Shown: one piece after another, positions 37,444-46,914 of the stretch
Layout of the letters: each line of letters begins with the position of its first letter
Position numbering within the stretch: position 1 is the first letter of the stretch
Source of the DNA: Bacillota bacterium
GTDB taxonomy: Bacteria > Bacillota > Sulfobacillia > JAJZYS01 > JAJYTV01
NCBI GenBank assembly: GCA_021793645.1
Contig: JAJYSJ010000010.1
Span: 44,456 to 108,455, forward strand
Reading direction: 5' to 3'
DNA length: 64,000 nucleotides
Made by a program: the position numbers and the translations under genes
Notes under the pieces: model-generated
Database searches by the model: none
The model's input: the letters and a program-made list of their open reading frames with translations, nothing else
What the model was told of the DNA's origin: nothing

Positions 37444-38646
37444 ATGGCGCGTTTCGAGGACACGTTTCCCCCGTACGAGGCCTTCGGCAGCCGCACGCTG
37501 TCCCTGCAGTCGCCGAACCTGCGCGGCACCGATGTGGCGGTCGCGCAGGCGGTCTACAACCTCATGTTGAGATCGATGAACCCGCCCGAGGGCCCGATGG
37601 GGAGTCCCATCACGGTGGACGGCATCTTCGGTCCGCAGACCCAGGGGGCAGTGCGCAACATCCAGTCCTACTTCGGCCTCTCCACCGACGGTATCATCGG
37701 GCCCAACACATACTTCGTCTACGGCCAGGGCGTCGGCCCGAACACCACCTACGGCGGACCGGTGTACGGCAGCCGCAGCCTCAGCCAGGGGATGAGCGGC
37801 GGTGACGTGACGATCCTGCAGAACCGGCTGAACTGCTTTCGCTACGCGTTCCTGATCGGTCATCCCGCCGACGGCAGCTTCGACGCGGCGACTTCCCAGG
37901 CCGTGCTCGCGTTCAAGAGGGATGCTGCCAACAACGGCGACACAGGCTTCCCGTCCAATGCAACCGTGGGCGACGGGACGTACGACGCGAGCTGGCTCTA
38001 CACGTTCGCGGGCGGACGCGCGATCCAGACTGGACGCAACGGCTTCGACGTCGTGTTCCTGCAGACCATCCTGCAGCGGCTCGGGTACTACGGCGGGCGA
38101 GTGCACGGATACTACGACGCAGCCACGCGCGCGGCCGTGGTCTCGTTCCAGGGTGCGAACGGGATCGCGACGGACGGCGTCGTGGGGCCGATGACGTTCT
38201 TCAAGATCGGCCAGCACAACCCGCTGGCGGCACCTGGGCCGCTTGGGATCGCGTGGCCCGCGGTGCAGGAGGAGCCCGCACCGGCGCCCGCCTATAGCGA
38301 CTGCGCGACGGCGCTCACGCCGGAGTTCGTGCCCGGCGGATCGCTCTGGCTTCGCCAGGGACCCGACCATGAGGCGACGGTCATCGTCACGGGCATCAAC
38401 CTGCCGAGCCCGGCGACCTTCGGCCCCGCCTACGACCGCTATTGGTACACGATCGAGGGCGAACTCGTGCGCCAGATGGTCGAGGTGGAGGAAGCCTTTG
38501 CGATGTGGCAGGGCGTGCATACCGGGACGGACGTGGTCCTGCCCTTCCCACCCAGCGCGAGGATCTTTGTGCAGGTCGGGGACCACGCGGCGCCGACGGG
38601 ACCGGTGGTACTCAGTGGCACGGTGGCGGACTGCACCGGATCGTAG
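37444..38646 (+). CDS. Peptidoglycan-binding repeat protein
   Basis: 400 residues with three PG_binding_1-like repeats: LRGTDVAVAQAVYNLML with VDGIFGPQTQGAVRNIQSYF; MSGGDVTILQNRLNCFR with DGSFDAATSQAVLAFKR; and GFDVVFLQTILQRLGYY with YYDAATRAAVVSFQGANGIA and DGVVGPMTFF. A Pro-rich linker precedes a C-terminal beta-type domain. I see no signal peptide, which is odd for a cell-wall binder and suggests a spore or cytoplasmic role, or a non-classical route. ATG 37444 has TAGGAGGAAC upstream. Confidence 0.88.
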   Translation: MARFEDTFPPYEAFGSRTLSLQSPNLRGTDVAVAQAVYNLMLRSMNPPEGPMGSPITVDGIFGPQTQGAVRNIQSYFGLSTDGIIGPNTYFVYGQGVGPNTTYGGPVYGSRSLSQGMSGGDVTILQNRLNCFRYAFLIGHPADGSFDAATSQAVLAFKRDAANNGDTGFPSNATVGDGTYDASWLYTFAGGRAIQTGRNGFDVVFLQTILQRLGYYGGRVHGYYDAATRAAVVSFQGANGIATDGVVGPMTFFKIGQHNPLAAPGPLGIAWPAVQEEPAPAPAYSDCATALTPEFVPGGSLWLRQGPDHEATVIVTGINLPSPATFGPAYDRYWYTIEGELVRQMVEVEEAFAMWQGVHTGTDVVLPFPPSARIFVQVGDHAAPTGPVVLSGTVADCTGS

Positions 38647-38809
38647 CGGCTTCGTCTTCCGTGACCTTCGGGCGATCTCCCCGAGGCGGCGCCGATGCCG
38701 ACCAGCTAAACCTATCCTCGGCGCCCAACGGGAGCGGACGCCTCAGCCGTTAAAGGACAGCAGGAGCGCCGCCGTGTGGTGGCGCTCCTGCTTGATCTGC
38801 AAAGTGACT

Positions 38810-39707
38810 TTAGTCTGCCGCAGAGATCTGTAGCCGACGGACCGGCAGGAGGCTCCAGATTGTCCTGGTAGCCACCAGTGCCCAGAATGTGGCCAATAGA
38901 AGGAAGAAGGCGATCGCGAAGCCCCCGAGGAGGGGGACCTTCAGCGCGGCGTAGAGGAAGTTGGTTCTTGCGGTGAAGACGCCGAGGGGGAACGTGAGTC
39001 CCCACCACCAGAGGTTGAAGGGGAGCCCGTGACGTACATAGTGCCCTGTGAACAGCAGGCTCATGACGAGCCACCAGATTCCAAAGCCCCAGAGCGCCAA
39101 GAGCCAAGAGGACTGCGCCCCCGTACATGCCGTGGCCGACGGCGCCGAAGAGGAGCGGCATCTGCCGAAGCCCCATGACGCCCGTGCCCAGCGTACCAAG
39201 AGAGATCCAGGTGGAGATGGCCATCTCGTTTGTTGGCAGTTTGTGCAGCACGAGGCGCCAGAACAGCACACCGAGGATCAGGAAGGCGATGGGAACGCTG
39301 AGGGCCCACTGCACCATGCTCAGGATGGTCAGGGTCCGCTCCAATCCAAGCGCGTGCAACTTTACCTGCACCGTGGGGAACCGGCGGCGGAATGCCCCCA
39401 GCAGGCGCGGAAGGAAGACCTCCATCACGGTGTGGGAGGCCGCGATGTGCACTGCGTGCTCGCCCGCAGCGACACGGTGTACGTCTCGGAAGGCAAGTCT
39501 CCAATCTGCCTCGATGCTTTCCGCGTACTTGCGAAGGACCTCGCCAGCGGGGGAGAGCTTGGCCCCCCGATTCGTGCGGGTAAAAAGCTGCGTGCCAAAG
39601 TCGGCATCGAGCGAGGAGATCTGCTGGCTCACGTTTGACACCGACATATTGATCTGGCGAGCGGCCTCGGTCAGTTGCCCTTCGCGTGCGACCGCTAGAA
39701 ACACCAT
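38810..39707 (-). pseudogene. Chimera: LysR regulator N-terminus fused to TDT-family transporter C-terminus
   Basis: From ATG 39707 the frame encodes a LysR winged helix (FLAVAREGQLTEAARQINMS, then LDADFGTQLFTRTNRGAKLS) and the start of its effector domain. Near residue 120 it passes without a break into membrane helices of a tellurite-resistance/dicarboxylate (TDT) transporter (LSVPIAFLILGVLFWRLVL, then ISLGTLGTGVMGLRQMPLLF). A frameshift near 39060-39090 moves the rest (LLFTGHYVRHGLPFNLWWW, PLGVFTARTNFLYAALKV) to another frame. An internal deletion joined two neighbouring genes. Confidence 0.78.
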
Positions 39708-40033
39708 GAGACGGGGGTCCAGTAGGGTTCCTTCCTCGAGATGTTCCGCCCGGCGGTATCTCACCTGCCCGAGCAGACGCGCTCCAAGCCGTGTCTCGGC
39801 GGTGGAGACATTATACGCAATGTGAATGGTCCACCTCGGGTGGAGAGTGCACAGAGGGCCCGCAGACTTCCAACGCCGAAGGTAGAAGCCGTTCGCAGGG
39901 CCGGTACCCAACATGGCGCCTACACGATAGGAAAAGCGGCAAGCCGGAAAGAACTGTGTCCCCTCGCAGCCAAGCGGAGAGGTGCAGCTGTCAGCGACAT
40001 GGCAGCCGCTGCAGAATGGCGGGGGGAATTTGG

Positions 40034-41302
40034 TTGGACATCCTACTCCCGTTCCGACTGCTGAGAAGCAATCGCAATTTGCGGAACCTTTGGCTAGGAG
40101 AGACGATCTCCTACTTTGGGGACAACTTCTACAGCATTGCGATCATGTGGTATGTGTTTCAGCTGACGGGCTCGGGTCTGCAGATGGGACTGGTGCTCGT
40201 CTCGTCGTTCGTGCCACAGGTCGTCGCAGGTCCTCTGCTTGGAACCCTGTCAGACCGCTGGAACCGCAAGGCAATGATGCGGTCGGCAAGTGTGATTCAA
40301 GCCCTTCTCACAGGACTTCTTGCGAGCCTCATCTACGCTCGCGCCGCAGATATGCCGCTCATCTATGTGATCACGATTGCCTTGTCGGTCGTCGAACTGG
40401 CCTACAGGCCGGCGCGTGCGGGGATGTTTCCTGATCTTGTAGACGCTGCCGATCTGATGGCCGGCAATGCCCTCTTTAGCACGTCGCAGCAGGTTGCGAG
40501 GATCGTCGGGTCGAGTCTAGGCGGGCTCTTTGTGGCATTCGCCGGCGTTTCCACCGCCGTCGGCTTCGACGCCATCACGTTTCTCGCATCCGCCGCGTTC
40601 CTCCAGTGGGTTGTGCACACGCCCGTGCGTGCAGTCGAGTCGGAACCGCAGGGCCAGCGATCTTCGTTCGTCGCGGAGTTGCACGGCGGGTAGGCCTGGC
40701 TCGGGCGACAAAAGGCGCTTTTGGTACTCCTCGGTATCGCAACCGTCAGTAATATCGCCCTTGGGCCGACGAACGTGCTGGCGCCGATGCTGATCCGTCG
40801 CGTGATGCACGCCGGCGCAGGGGCGCTTGGTGTTTTCGATTCCAGTATTGGAGCCGGCCTGCTCCTTGGCGGCCTCGTGATGGGCGCTGTGCCGCCGCGG
40901 AAGGTCGGCCTCCTGTTCGCGTTCGGGATCGGGCTCGAGGGACTGGCGATGGGCGTTGTGGCCGTGAGTCACAGCCTGCTTTTGGCCTACGCCGGGAACT
41001 TTGTTCTAGGGCTGGGCGTCATCGTAGCGAACCTGCCGACGTCAACCATGTTCCAGGCGCTCGTGCCGAGCGAGTTGCGCGGACGGGTCGGTTCGATCGC
41101 CGGCATGCTCTCTAGTGTCGCCATCCCGATCACCTACGGCGGCGTCGGCATCCTGGGGGACGCAGTGGGCGCGCGATGGAGCTACGGACTCGGTGCCATC
41201 CTGCTTGCGGCAGGGATGGCCGCAGGGATGCTCAACGGCCCCCTGCGCCGGCTGTCGCTTGCGGGAGCGCAACCCGCGGGAAGTGCGATGGAGCCTGGGT
41301 AG
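40034..41302 (+). pseudogene. MFS exporter interrupted by in-frame TAG
   Basis: Major-facilitator transporter of the Bcr/macrolide-efflux type. TTG 40034 with GGGGGGAA at 6 nt; NLWLGETISYFGDNFYSIAI opens helix 1, and LLGTLSDRWNRKAMMRSA is the loop 2-3 signature (GxLxDRxxRK). A TAG at 40691-40693 breaks the frame in the central loop; the same frame resumes with AWLGRQKALLVLLGIATVSN and the second six helices, including VPSELRGRVGSIAGMLSSV. Apart from the TAG about 420 codons are intact. A restart within could give only the C-terminal half. Confidence 0.8.
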
Positions 41303-41363
41303 GCGAAGATCCCAGAACGCTAGTCGGGCCGGACAACAAGGTGATGTGGCGGAGGTGGAATAG

Positions 41364-41945
41364 GTGGGTTCGTACGAGGGTGGGGTGACGCCCGAGCGCA
41401 TGTTCGGGAGGCAAGAGCAGAAGGGCCACGTGGTGCGGGAAGTCCTCGGAGAGCTTGGACTCTTTGCCGGCGACGAGGTCCTGGACGTAGGGTCCGGGCC
41501 GGGTTTCGCGAGCCTCTTGGCATCAGAGCGCGTGGGTCCGACGGGGAAGGTGTGGGCGCTGGACGTCGAGCCTGCACCGCTTGCGTTCTTGCAAGACCGC
41601 GCGAAGGAGATCGACTGGCTGCACGTCGTGGAGGGCGACGCAGCAGACTTTGCGCTTCCCTCCGATGGTGTGCGGCGGTTTCTTCTCACAGATGTCCTGC
41701 ACGATGTCGCCGACGCGAGGGCGGTGCTGCACCACCTTGCCAAGGTGCTGCCGCAGGGTGCGCGTGGCGTCGTCAGCGACTACCTGCCGGTCGAGCAGAA
41801 GTGGTTCGGACCGGATCCCCGCAGGCGCATTCCCGAGGAACGCGTGCAGGAGTGGCTCGGTGAGGTGGGCTTCACGATCCTCAAGACATGGCACCCGCCG
41901 GACGAGCACTACGCATTCCTTGTGGAGGTACAGGGCAAGGGCTAG
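41364..41945 (+). CDS. Class I SAM-dependent methyltransferase
   Basis: 193 residues from GTG 41364 with GGAGGTGG upstream. LFAGDEVLDVGSGPGFASLL is SAM motif I, GKVWALDVEPAPLAFLQDRA motif II, and FLLTDVLHDVADARAVLHHL the D/H-containing post-motif. It follows the MFS gene by about 60 bp. Substrate unknown. Confidence 0.88.
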   Translation: MGSYEGGVTPERMFGRQEQKGHVVREVLGELGLFAGDEVLDVGSGPGFASLLASERVGPTGKVWALDVEPAPLAFLQDRAKEIDWLHVVEGDAADFALPSDGVRRFLLTDVLHDVADARAVLHHLAKVLPQGARGVVSDYLPVEQKWFGPDPRRRIPEERVQEWLGEVGFTILKTWHPPDEHYAFLVEVQGKG

Positions 41946-41977
41946 AGCGTAGAGCTCGCGGGGAAGGACGTGACCTA

Positions 41978-42337
41978 GTGGATCACAAGATGTTCATCGA
42001 GGTCGGGACGGGGATCGACCTTCACGGCCAGGATGTCACGAGGGCGTGCCTCAGGGCGTGCCGGGACGCGATCGGGCGCAATTCGATGCCCGGCATGCGA
42101 GAGGTGCTTCCCGGAGGCGACTTCTCTCGGCAGAAGGTCGAGGTGACGTTGGGCGTCCCCTACCACCAGGAGGAAGTGAACCTGGAAGCCGTGCGCGAGT
42201 CGTTCCCCTACGGAGAAGTCAGCGTACAGGTCGTGCAGGGAGGACTGCTGGCGAGCAGCGGCGTCCTCCTTCCCGACCAGGGCGACGACAGCGAAAAGAT
42301 GGTCATCGTCAACGCCGTTGTCGTCGTTGGCTACTGA
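41978..42337 (+). CDS. Lin0512-family conserved protein
   Basis: About 119 residues from GTG 41978 (GGGAAGGA upstream). The sequence fits the small Lin0512 family: FIEVGTGIDLHGQDVTRACL near the N-terminus, KVEVTLGVPYHQEEVNLEAV and FPYGEVSVQVVQGGLLASSG in the middle, and DSEKMVIVNAVVVVGY at the end. Cytosolic, two-strand-repeat-like, function unknown. Confidence 0.8.
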   Translation: MDHKMFIEVGTGIDLHGQDVTRACLRACRDAIGRNSMPGMREVLPGGDFSRQKVEVTLGVPYHQEEVNLEAVRESFPYGEVSVQVVQGGLLASSGVLLPDQGDDSEKMVIVNAVVVVGY

Positions 42338-42439
42338 AGAGGAGGGAGACGGCCAGCTCTCTGGAGGGTTCAAACTAGCCAAGCCCAATGTAGACCCGCT
42401 CCTCCCATCGAGGACGGAACATCTCGTCATGCAGATCGC

Positions 42440-43641
42440 ATCGAGAAAGAGGGAAATGTTGACAAAATCGTCGTTGTCCGCGCCGTTGCCCCAAAGCAGC
42501 AGACCGCTGCCAGCGCCGCGGCGACGTCGCTCGTCTACAGCAGCGCGACCGCACACTATGGCAATCTCTCGGTGAACGTTAGCGGCAGCGGCGTCGTCCA
42601 AGCCGCGAGCGCCATCGGCGTGGCGGCGTCCGAGACCGGCACCGTCAGACCGGTTGCAGTCGCGGTAGGAAGTTCGGTGAAGGCTGGGCAGGTGCTCGCC
42701 AACGTTACGGACCAAGGCGCCCTCGAGGGGAACCTCCTGACGGCGGAGGCCCAGCTTGCAGCGGACGAGGCATCGCTCAGCGCCTTGACCCCTTCCCCCG
42801 CGCAGATCAAGGCGCAGGAGCAGAGCGTGCAGGCGGACGGCTCCAGCCGCGTAGCGCTCTTCCCGGTGACGCTGCGGATCGAGAATCCGCCGACTGGCCT
42901 GCGCCAGGGACGTCGCTTGCGAGGCCGATGTTCGTGATGACCCCCTGCATGGTGCCCTGGTCCAGCGTTCAGACCTGGGCTCCTACCCCGATGCTGAGGT
43001 TCGGCAGGTCGATCGAGGGAACGGAGACGGTCACCTCCGCACTGCCGGTCTTCACCACCTGAAAGAGCGGCGTCCCCGCACCGACCACCTGACCTGGGGT
43101 GACATCGACGGTCGAAATGGTGCCGGAGATCGGCGCGCTGACCGTCATGTCCGCGATGCTCTGCTGGTCCGCCTGTGCCCGAGATCTCGATCGCCCAGGT
43201 GCAGGTCGGGCAGCATGCCACCATCACGGCGGATGCGCTGCCCTGCCAGACGTTCGCGGGCAACGTGTCCGAGATCGCGCCGGCAGGAGCCGTCAGCCAG
43301 GGCGTCGCCACCTTCAACGTCACGATCGATGTCACGAACACAGGAGCCCTGCGCGCCGGATGTCCGCGAACGCCGTCATCGACATCGCGCGGCTCCACCA
43401 CGTCCTGCTCATCCCCGTCGAGTCGCTGGCCGGGTATGGCCGCAAGACAACCGTGCAGGTACTCTCACACGGCCTGCCGGTGGTCCGCCACGTGACCGTC
43501 GGCCTCTCCAACGACCTCGAGGCCCAGATCACCAGCGGGCTCAAACCGGGAACCCGGGTGATCACGGCGAAGGCCTCGCAGGGGGTCCTGCCATTCGTCT
43601 CGAGTTCGGGCAGCGGAGGCAGGAGCGGAGGAGGGTCCTGA
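42440..43641 (+). pseudogene. Efflux periplasmic-adaptor-like (MacA/HlyD) gene, scrambled
   Basis: Plus-strand part 42440-42930: GNLSVNVSGSGVVQAASAIG and PVAVAVGSSVKAGQVLANVT (biotinyl-lipoyl half), a helical hairpin, and a beta-barrel scrap (ALFPVTLRIENPPTGLRQG). Then about 42905-43185 encodes the second lipoyl half on the minus strand (SIADMTVSAPISGTISTVDV, TPGQVVGAGTPLFQVVKTGS), with one TGA in frame. From 43185 the plus strand continues with the C-terminal barrel (VQVGQHATITADALP, HHVLLIPVESLAGYGRKTTV). An inverted or misjoined internal segment destroys the gene. Confidence 0.75.
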
Positions 43642-43642
43642 G

Positions 43643-43965
43643 GTGACGGACGTCATCCAGGTCATCGACCTTCAGCGGTCCTATCGGATGGGCAGCGTCG
43701 AGGTGGCGGCGCTGCGGGCCGTCAACTTCCGCATTGGCGTTGGCGAGATGGTCGCGATCATGGGACCTCGGGCTCCGGCAAGTCGACGCTCCTGAACCTC
43801 CTCGGCTGTCTCGACCGCCCGACGGGCGGCCACTACCTCCTCGCCGGTGAGGACGTCGGACGGAAGACGAGCGACGAGCTCGCGGAGATCCGCAATACGC
43901 CATCGGGTTCGTGTTCCAGAACTACAACCTGCTGCCGGGCTGGCGAGCGCAGAAGCCGGATTCGG
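43643..43965 (+). pseudogene. ABC transporter ATPase (MacB-type), truncated
   Basis: GTG 43643 starts [20 protein letters not shown], then [12 protein letters not shown]; a one-base loss follows, and the Walker A region continues in another frame ([20 protein letters not shown]). A second shift precedes [14 protein letters not shown] (Q-loop), and homology stops near 43960. No Walker B or permease domain remains. Partner of the adaptor pseudogene just upstream. Confidence 0.8.
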
Positions 43966-44105
43966 CGTGGCTGGCTGTTAGTGGTTCGCCCTTCATGGAG
44001 TTCAGCCTGAGAGAAGTGGGTGTTTTTTGGGGGGGCGCTTTAGGAAGTGCGGTCCGAGGCGCGGTAAGCTGGGCGGTTGCCTTCAGCGCAAACACCCCTG
44101 CGAGG

Positions 44106-44303
44106 ATGAGCGAGATAAGTTCTCAGACATTGACAACCAACGAACTACAGCAATACATTCTGGCGAAGTACGAGTTACTAAGTGGGCATGCGCGTAGAGA
44201 TGGAATATTCGTGACCTTCGAAGTGTTCCTTCAAAGTGGAACCCAAAGAAATATAGAAAGGTGTTACGCATGTTCTGATGGAGACAACTATAATTACGAG
44301 TAA
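44106..44303 (+). CDS. Small hypothetical ORF in an AT-rich patch
   Basis: 65 codons (MSEISSQTLTTNELQQYILA ...) in a stretch (about 44.1-44.5 kb) whose AT content is well above its surroundings, indicating separate origin. No domain recognised; GCGAGG lies just upstream. May be a fragment. Confidence 0.3.
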   Translation: MSEISSQTLTTNELQQYILAKYELLSGHARRDGIFVTFEVFLQSGTQRNIERCYACSDGDNYNYE

Positions 44304-45339
44304 ACTGAACGAGGTGTAGTTACATCGCAAAAGAGAATCGAATAAAGTAGTTGACGTTGAATATTGGAAATTAGCTGATCACGCGTTCAAGACAAATTTG
44401 TAATATGAATCAGCCGCCATAAAGACGGAGAGGACATTAGAAGGATCCTATTCGCTAAACAGTTCGAAGTCTTGGCGCTAGTCGGAGAGGCTTACCGCCA
44501 GCGAGGAGAAGAGGAGATTGACGAAACGTTGAGAGACTTTCCGTACCACGGCGACACGCCGTAGGCCACCCTTTGCAACGACGCGCCACTCGTCGATGCC
44601 GTCTAGAAGCTCCGAGAAGTGGTCCGTTGGCCGAGTGCGGTTTACAGGATGTCTTGATAGCCATTCAAGAGGTCTGGTGGTCGGTATACGTTGCGAACCG
44701 ATTACAGGAGGTCAAGAGGCTGCGAGCGGAAGTCCGCTCGCAGCCTGCGTTTGAAGGTGCTTCACTGGCGCAACAAGAGGTGACCAACTGGCAGAAAATA
44801 GGTGGGGCTGGCGTCGCGTCACCACGGCGCGTCACCACGAGAGGTCGGGGCGTGCTGCACGCAACTCGGGGCATGACATCGGCTAGGTCTGCGTACGGTG
44901 GCGCTGCTGCCCCCGGATATGGCTCGTGGTTCAGCTCCGTTTCGCGCGATCCTCCGTGGGGGCGTACGCGGGAAACAGCTTATCGAAGATTACTCGCCGT
45001 ACGGGTGCAGGTAAGCGTCTTTCGGCGTCGCAGACCGGCAACGGTGGCCGCGCGTCGTTGCGATTCGACCAGATCCAGGTTGGAAGGTCCGGCTGGCCGC
45101 CACTATCAGCCGCGGTTGAAGGGCTGGCGTTTGTTGCGCGCGACGTAGGGGCCCCACCCGATCAGGGGCTCCTTGACACGCCCCTTTTGGATTGGAAGTC
45201 TTAGCACTGCCTTGAGCTACTCGAAGATGGCTCGACCCGATTCCTGGGAGACCAGATGGAGGCCACAGGCGCGATAGCGGCTCAACAGATAGAACGCTGA
45301 AGGGGATATGAAGAACGCGAAGAAACGTGCAAAGTATGC
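44304..45339. other. About 1 kb without a supported gene
   Basis: AT-rich to 44.46 kb, then GC-richer. It holds a degenerate helical frame (EVLALVGEAYRQRGEEEIDE, 44470-44550), the inverted repeat at 44649-44673, and a 13-bp perfect hairpin GGCTGCGAGCGGA/TCCGCTCGCAGCC (44718-44745). No complete gene is recognisable. Confidence 0.45.
44649..44673 (+). repeat. Anticodon-arm-like inverted repeat, copy with spacer TAGCCAT
   Basis: ATGTCTTGA-(7 nt)-TCAAGAGGT; seven of nine arm positions complementary, right arm identical to tRNA-Val. See 50030-50054. Confidence 0.6.
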
Positions 45340-45368
45340 TTGACAGCATTCGGAAAACGCGATATAAG
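45340..45368 (+). promoter_or_regulatory. Sigma-A promoter of the DndB-like gene
   Basis: TTGACA (45340-45345), 17-bp spacer, TATAAG (45363-45368), 48 bp before the start codon. One of the best promoters in the window. Confidence 0.8.
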
Positions 45369-45416
45369 TGAAACCAGATTCCGGTCACGATTCCAGTTCG
45401 AGAGGAGAGGGTTGCG

Positions 45417-46637
45417 ATGACCGATGGGCTCAATGCGTTCGAAACGATCGACCCCACCCGTAAGGCGCTGCTGCAGCAGAGGATTGAGGGCTGCAGCATC
45501 GGGAAGACGCCGTCGAAGTTCTTCAAGGTAAGAGCGGATCTCACGCCCGGAGATCTCATCAAGCTGGTGGGCTACGATCCCAGAACCGTCAACCCTAAGG
45601 CAAAGACGCCGGCCAACATCTCTCACGCGCTAGAAGACCTGATCACGGAAGTGCAGCGTAACATCGACCCGCGGCGAGTGGAGGAGATGGTTGCGTACCT
45701 CCACCAGGCTGTGGAGAACGACGGCTACGCCGACTGGTCAGAGATCGACTTGGTGACCGCTGCCCAGCCGGATACGTCTACGTACGAGACTGACCACGGA
45801 GTCGGGTTTCCCCAGGCCACTGAGTACTTCATCACAGATGGACAGCATCGCTACTGCGCAATCCTCGACTTCGTAAGGCAATATCCCCCGTACGCAAACC
45901 GCTTCACCGTGGCGGTTGCCATTGGGGTGCTGCCGGAAGGCCGGTTGAGCGCCTGGGCTGGGCAAGCCTTCCACGACAAGAACTACCTGCAGAAGGCAGT
46001 GAACGCTACGAAGGCGTTGGCGGTCGACACGCGTGACTTGCACAACCGCCTGACCAAGGAGCTTACCGATCACCCCGTGATCAAGGCTGCTGGGGGGATC
46101 AACCTTTACAAGCAGTCGGTTTCGGCAGGCGCCCCTGAGTTCGCGACTCATGCCGTCCTCTACAAGTTCGTTCGAGGGTTCGCTGAGGGCCATCGAGGGG
46201 TCTACAAGGGGGCGCTGAATAATCCCTCTCTGACCGACGAGACCTATGAAGCAATCCGCGCGAGCCTTTGGGAGTACCTGGGTTACCTAGGGCAGGCGTT
46301 CCCTAGCTGGCGGCTCGTACCTGACAGGGAGGAGTACCTGTTCCGCGCGAGCGCATCGTTGCAGGCCCTGGGCGTTCTAGGGCACCTGATCTACAGCAGT
46401 GTCGACGAGCCTGACCAGCGTAAGCGCCTCACGATCAACGTTGGAGAGCGTAACGTAGACTGGCGACGCGCCAACTGGCAGACGTGGGGGATCATGGGGC
46501 GGGTCAACGAGGAGACCCATGAAGTCTCCCCGACGAGCACGCGACAGGTAATAGAGGCGACCATTCAGCTAGTCCGCAATCGCAGCGGCATCGAGAAGTA
46601 CCTAGAGAGCGGTCGCGCCAGCGATTCCAACGCTTAA
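45417..46637 (+). CDS. DGQHR-domain protein (DndB-like)
   Basis: 406 residues. ATEYFITDGQHRYCAILDFV carries the DGQHR signature of the DndB family, whose best-known member regulates the phosphorothioate DNA-modification genes and binds their promoter. Other family-like elements are AWAGQAFHDKNYLQKAVNAT and a C-terminal helical region. No dndA/C/D/E homologue lies in this window; the next gene encodes an HNH-HIT protein. AGAGGAGAGG precedes ATG 45417. It has its own strong promoter and ends at a 16-bp hairpin. Confidence 0.83.
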   Translation: MTDGLNAFETIDPTRKALLQQRIEGCSIGKTPSKFFKVRADLTPGDLIKLVGYDPRTVNPKAKTPANISHALEDLITEVQRNIDPRRVEEMVAYLHQAVENDGYADWSEIDLVTAAQPDTSTYETDHGVGFPQATEYFITDGQHRYCAILDFVRQYPPYANRFTVAVAIGVLPEGRLSAWAGQAFHDKNYLQKAVNATKALAVDTRDLHNRLTKELTDHPVIKAAGGINLYKQSVSAGAPEFATHAVLYKFVRGFAEGHRGVYKGALNNPSLTDETYEAIRASLWEYLGYLGQAFPSWRLVPDREEYLFRASASLQALGVLGHLIYSSVDEPDQRKRLTINVGERNVDWRRANWQTWGIMGRVNEETHEVSPTSTRQVIEATIQLVRNRSGIEKYLESGRASDSNA

Positions 46638-46645
46638 GGGAGTCG

Positions 46646-46689
46646 CACGCCGCGCCAGCAGGTCTGCTAAGAGCTGCTGGCGCGGCGTG
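46646..46689 (+). terminator. Perfect 16-bp inverted repeat after the DndB-like gene
   Basis: CACGCCGCGCCAGCAG (46646-46661) with its exact complement (46674-46689), 12-nt loop, 9 bp after the stop. Likely a terminator, though without a T-run. Confidence 0.65.
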
Positions 46690-46914
46690 GCACAATGGCC
46701 GGGACTACTACGCCCGACAGGGGAACCGCATCGTCTTGCCGAATTCGCCGGCCGAACGACCGTCTCAGGAATACCTCGAATGGCACCGAACCAATGTTTT
46801 CATTGTTTAGGCAGCGAGCAGATCAACACGTCCAAACCAGCACGGCTGCTGTTGGCCGTACAGGGGGCTTGTCCCTTGACCTTTGAAGAGCTCAAGAACT
46901 TTGTCGAGTCCGAG

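Noticed and set aside
43911..44105. A 130-codon frame starting inside the MacB fragment.
   Set aside because: Only its first few codons are MacB sequence; after about 43960 the frame leaves homology and is composed of unrelated DNA.
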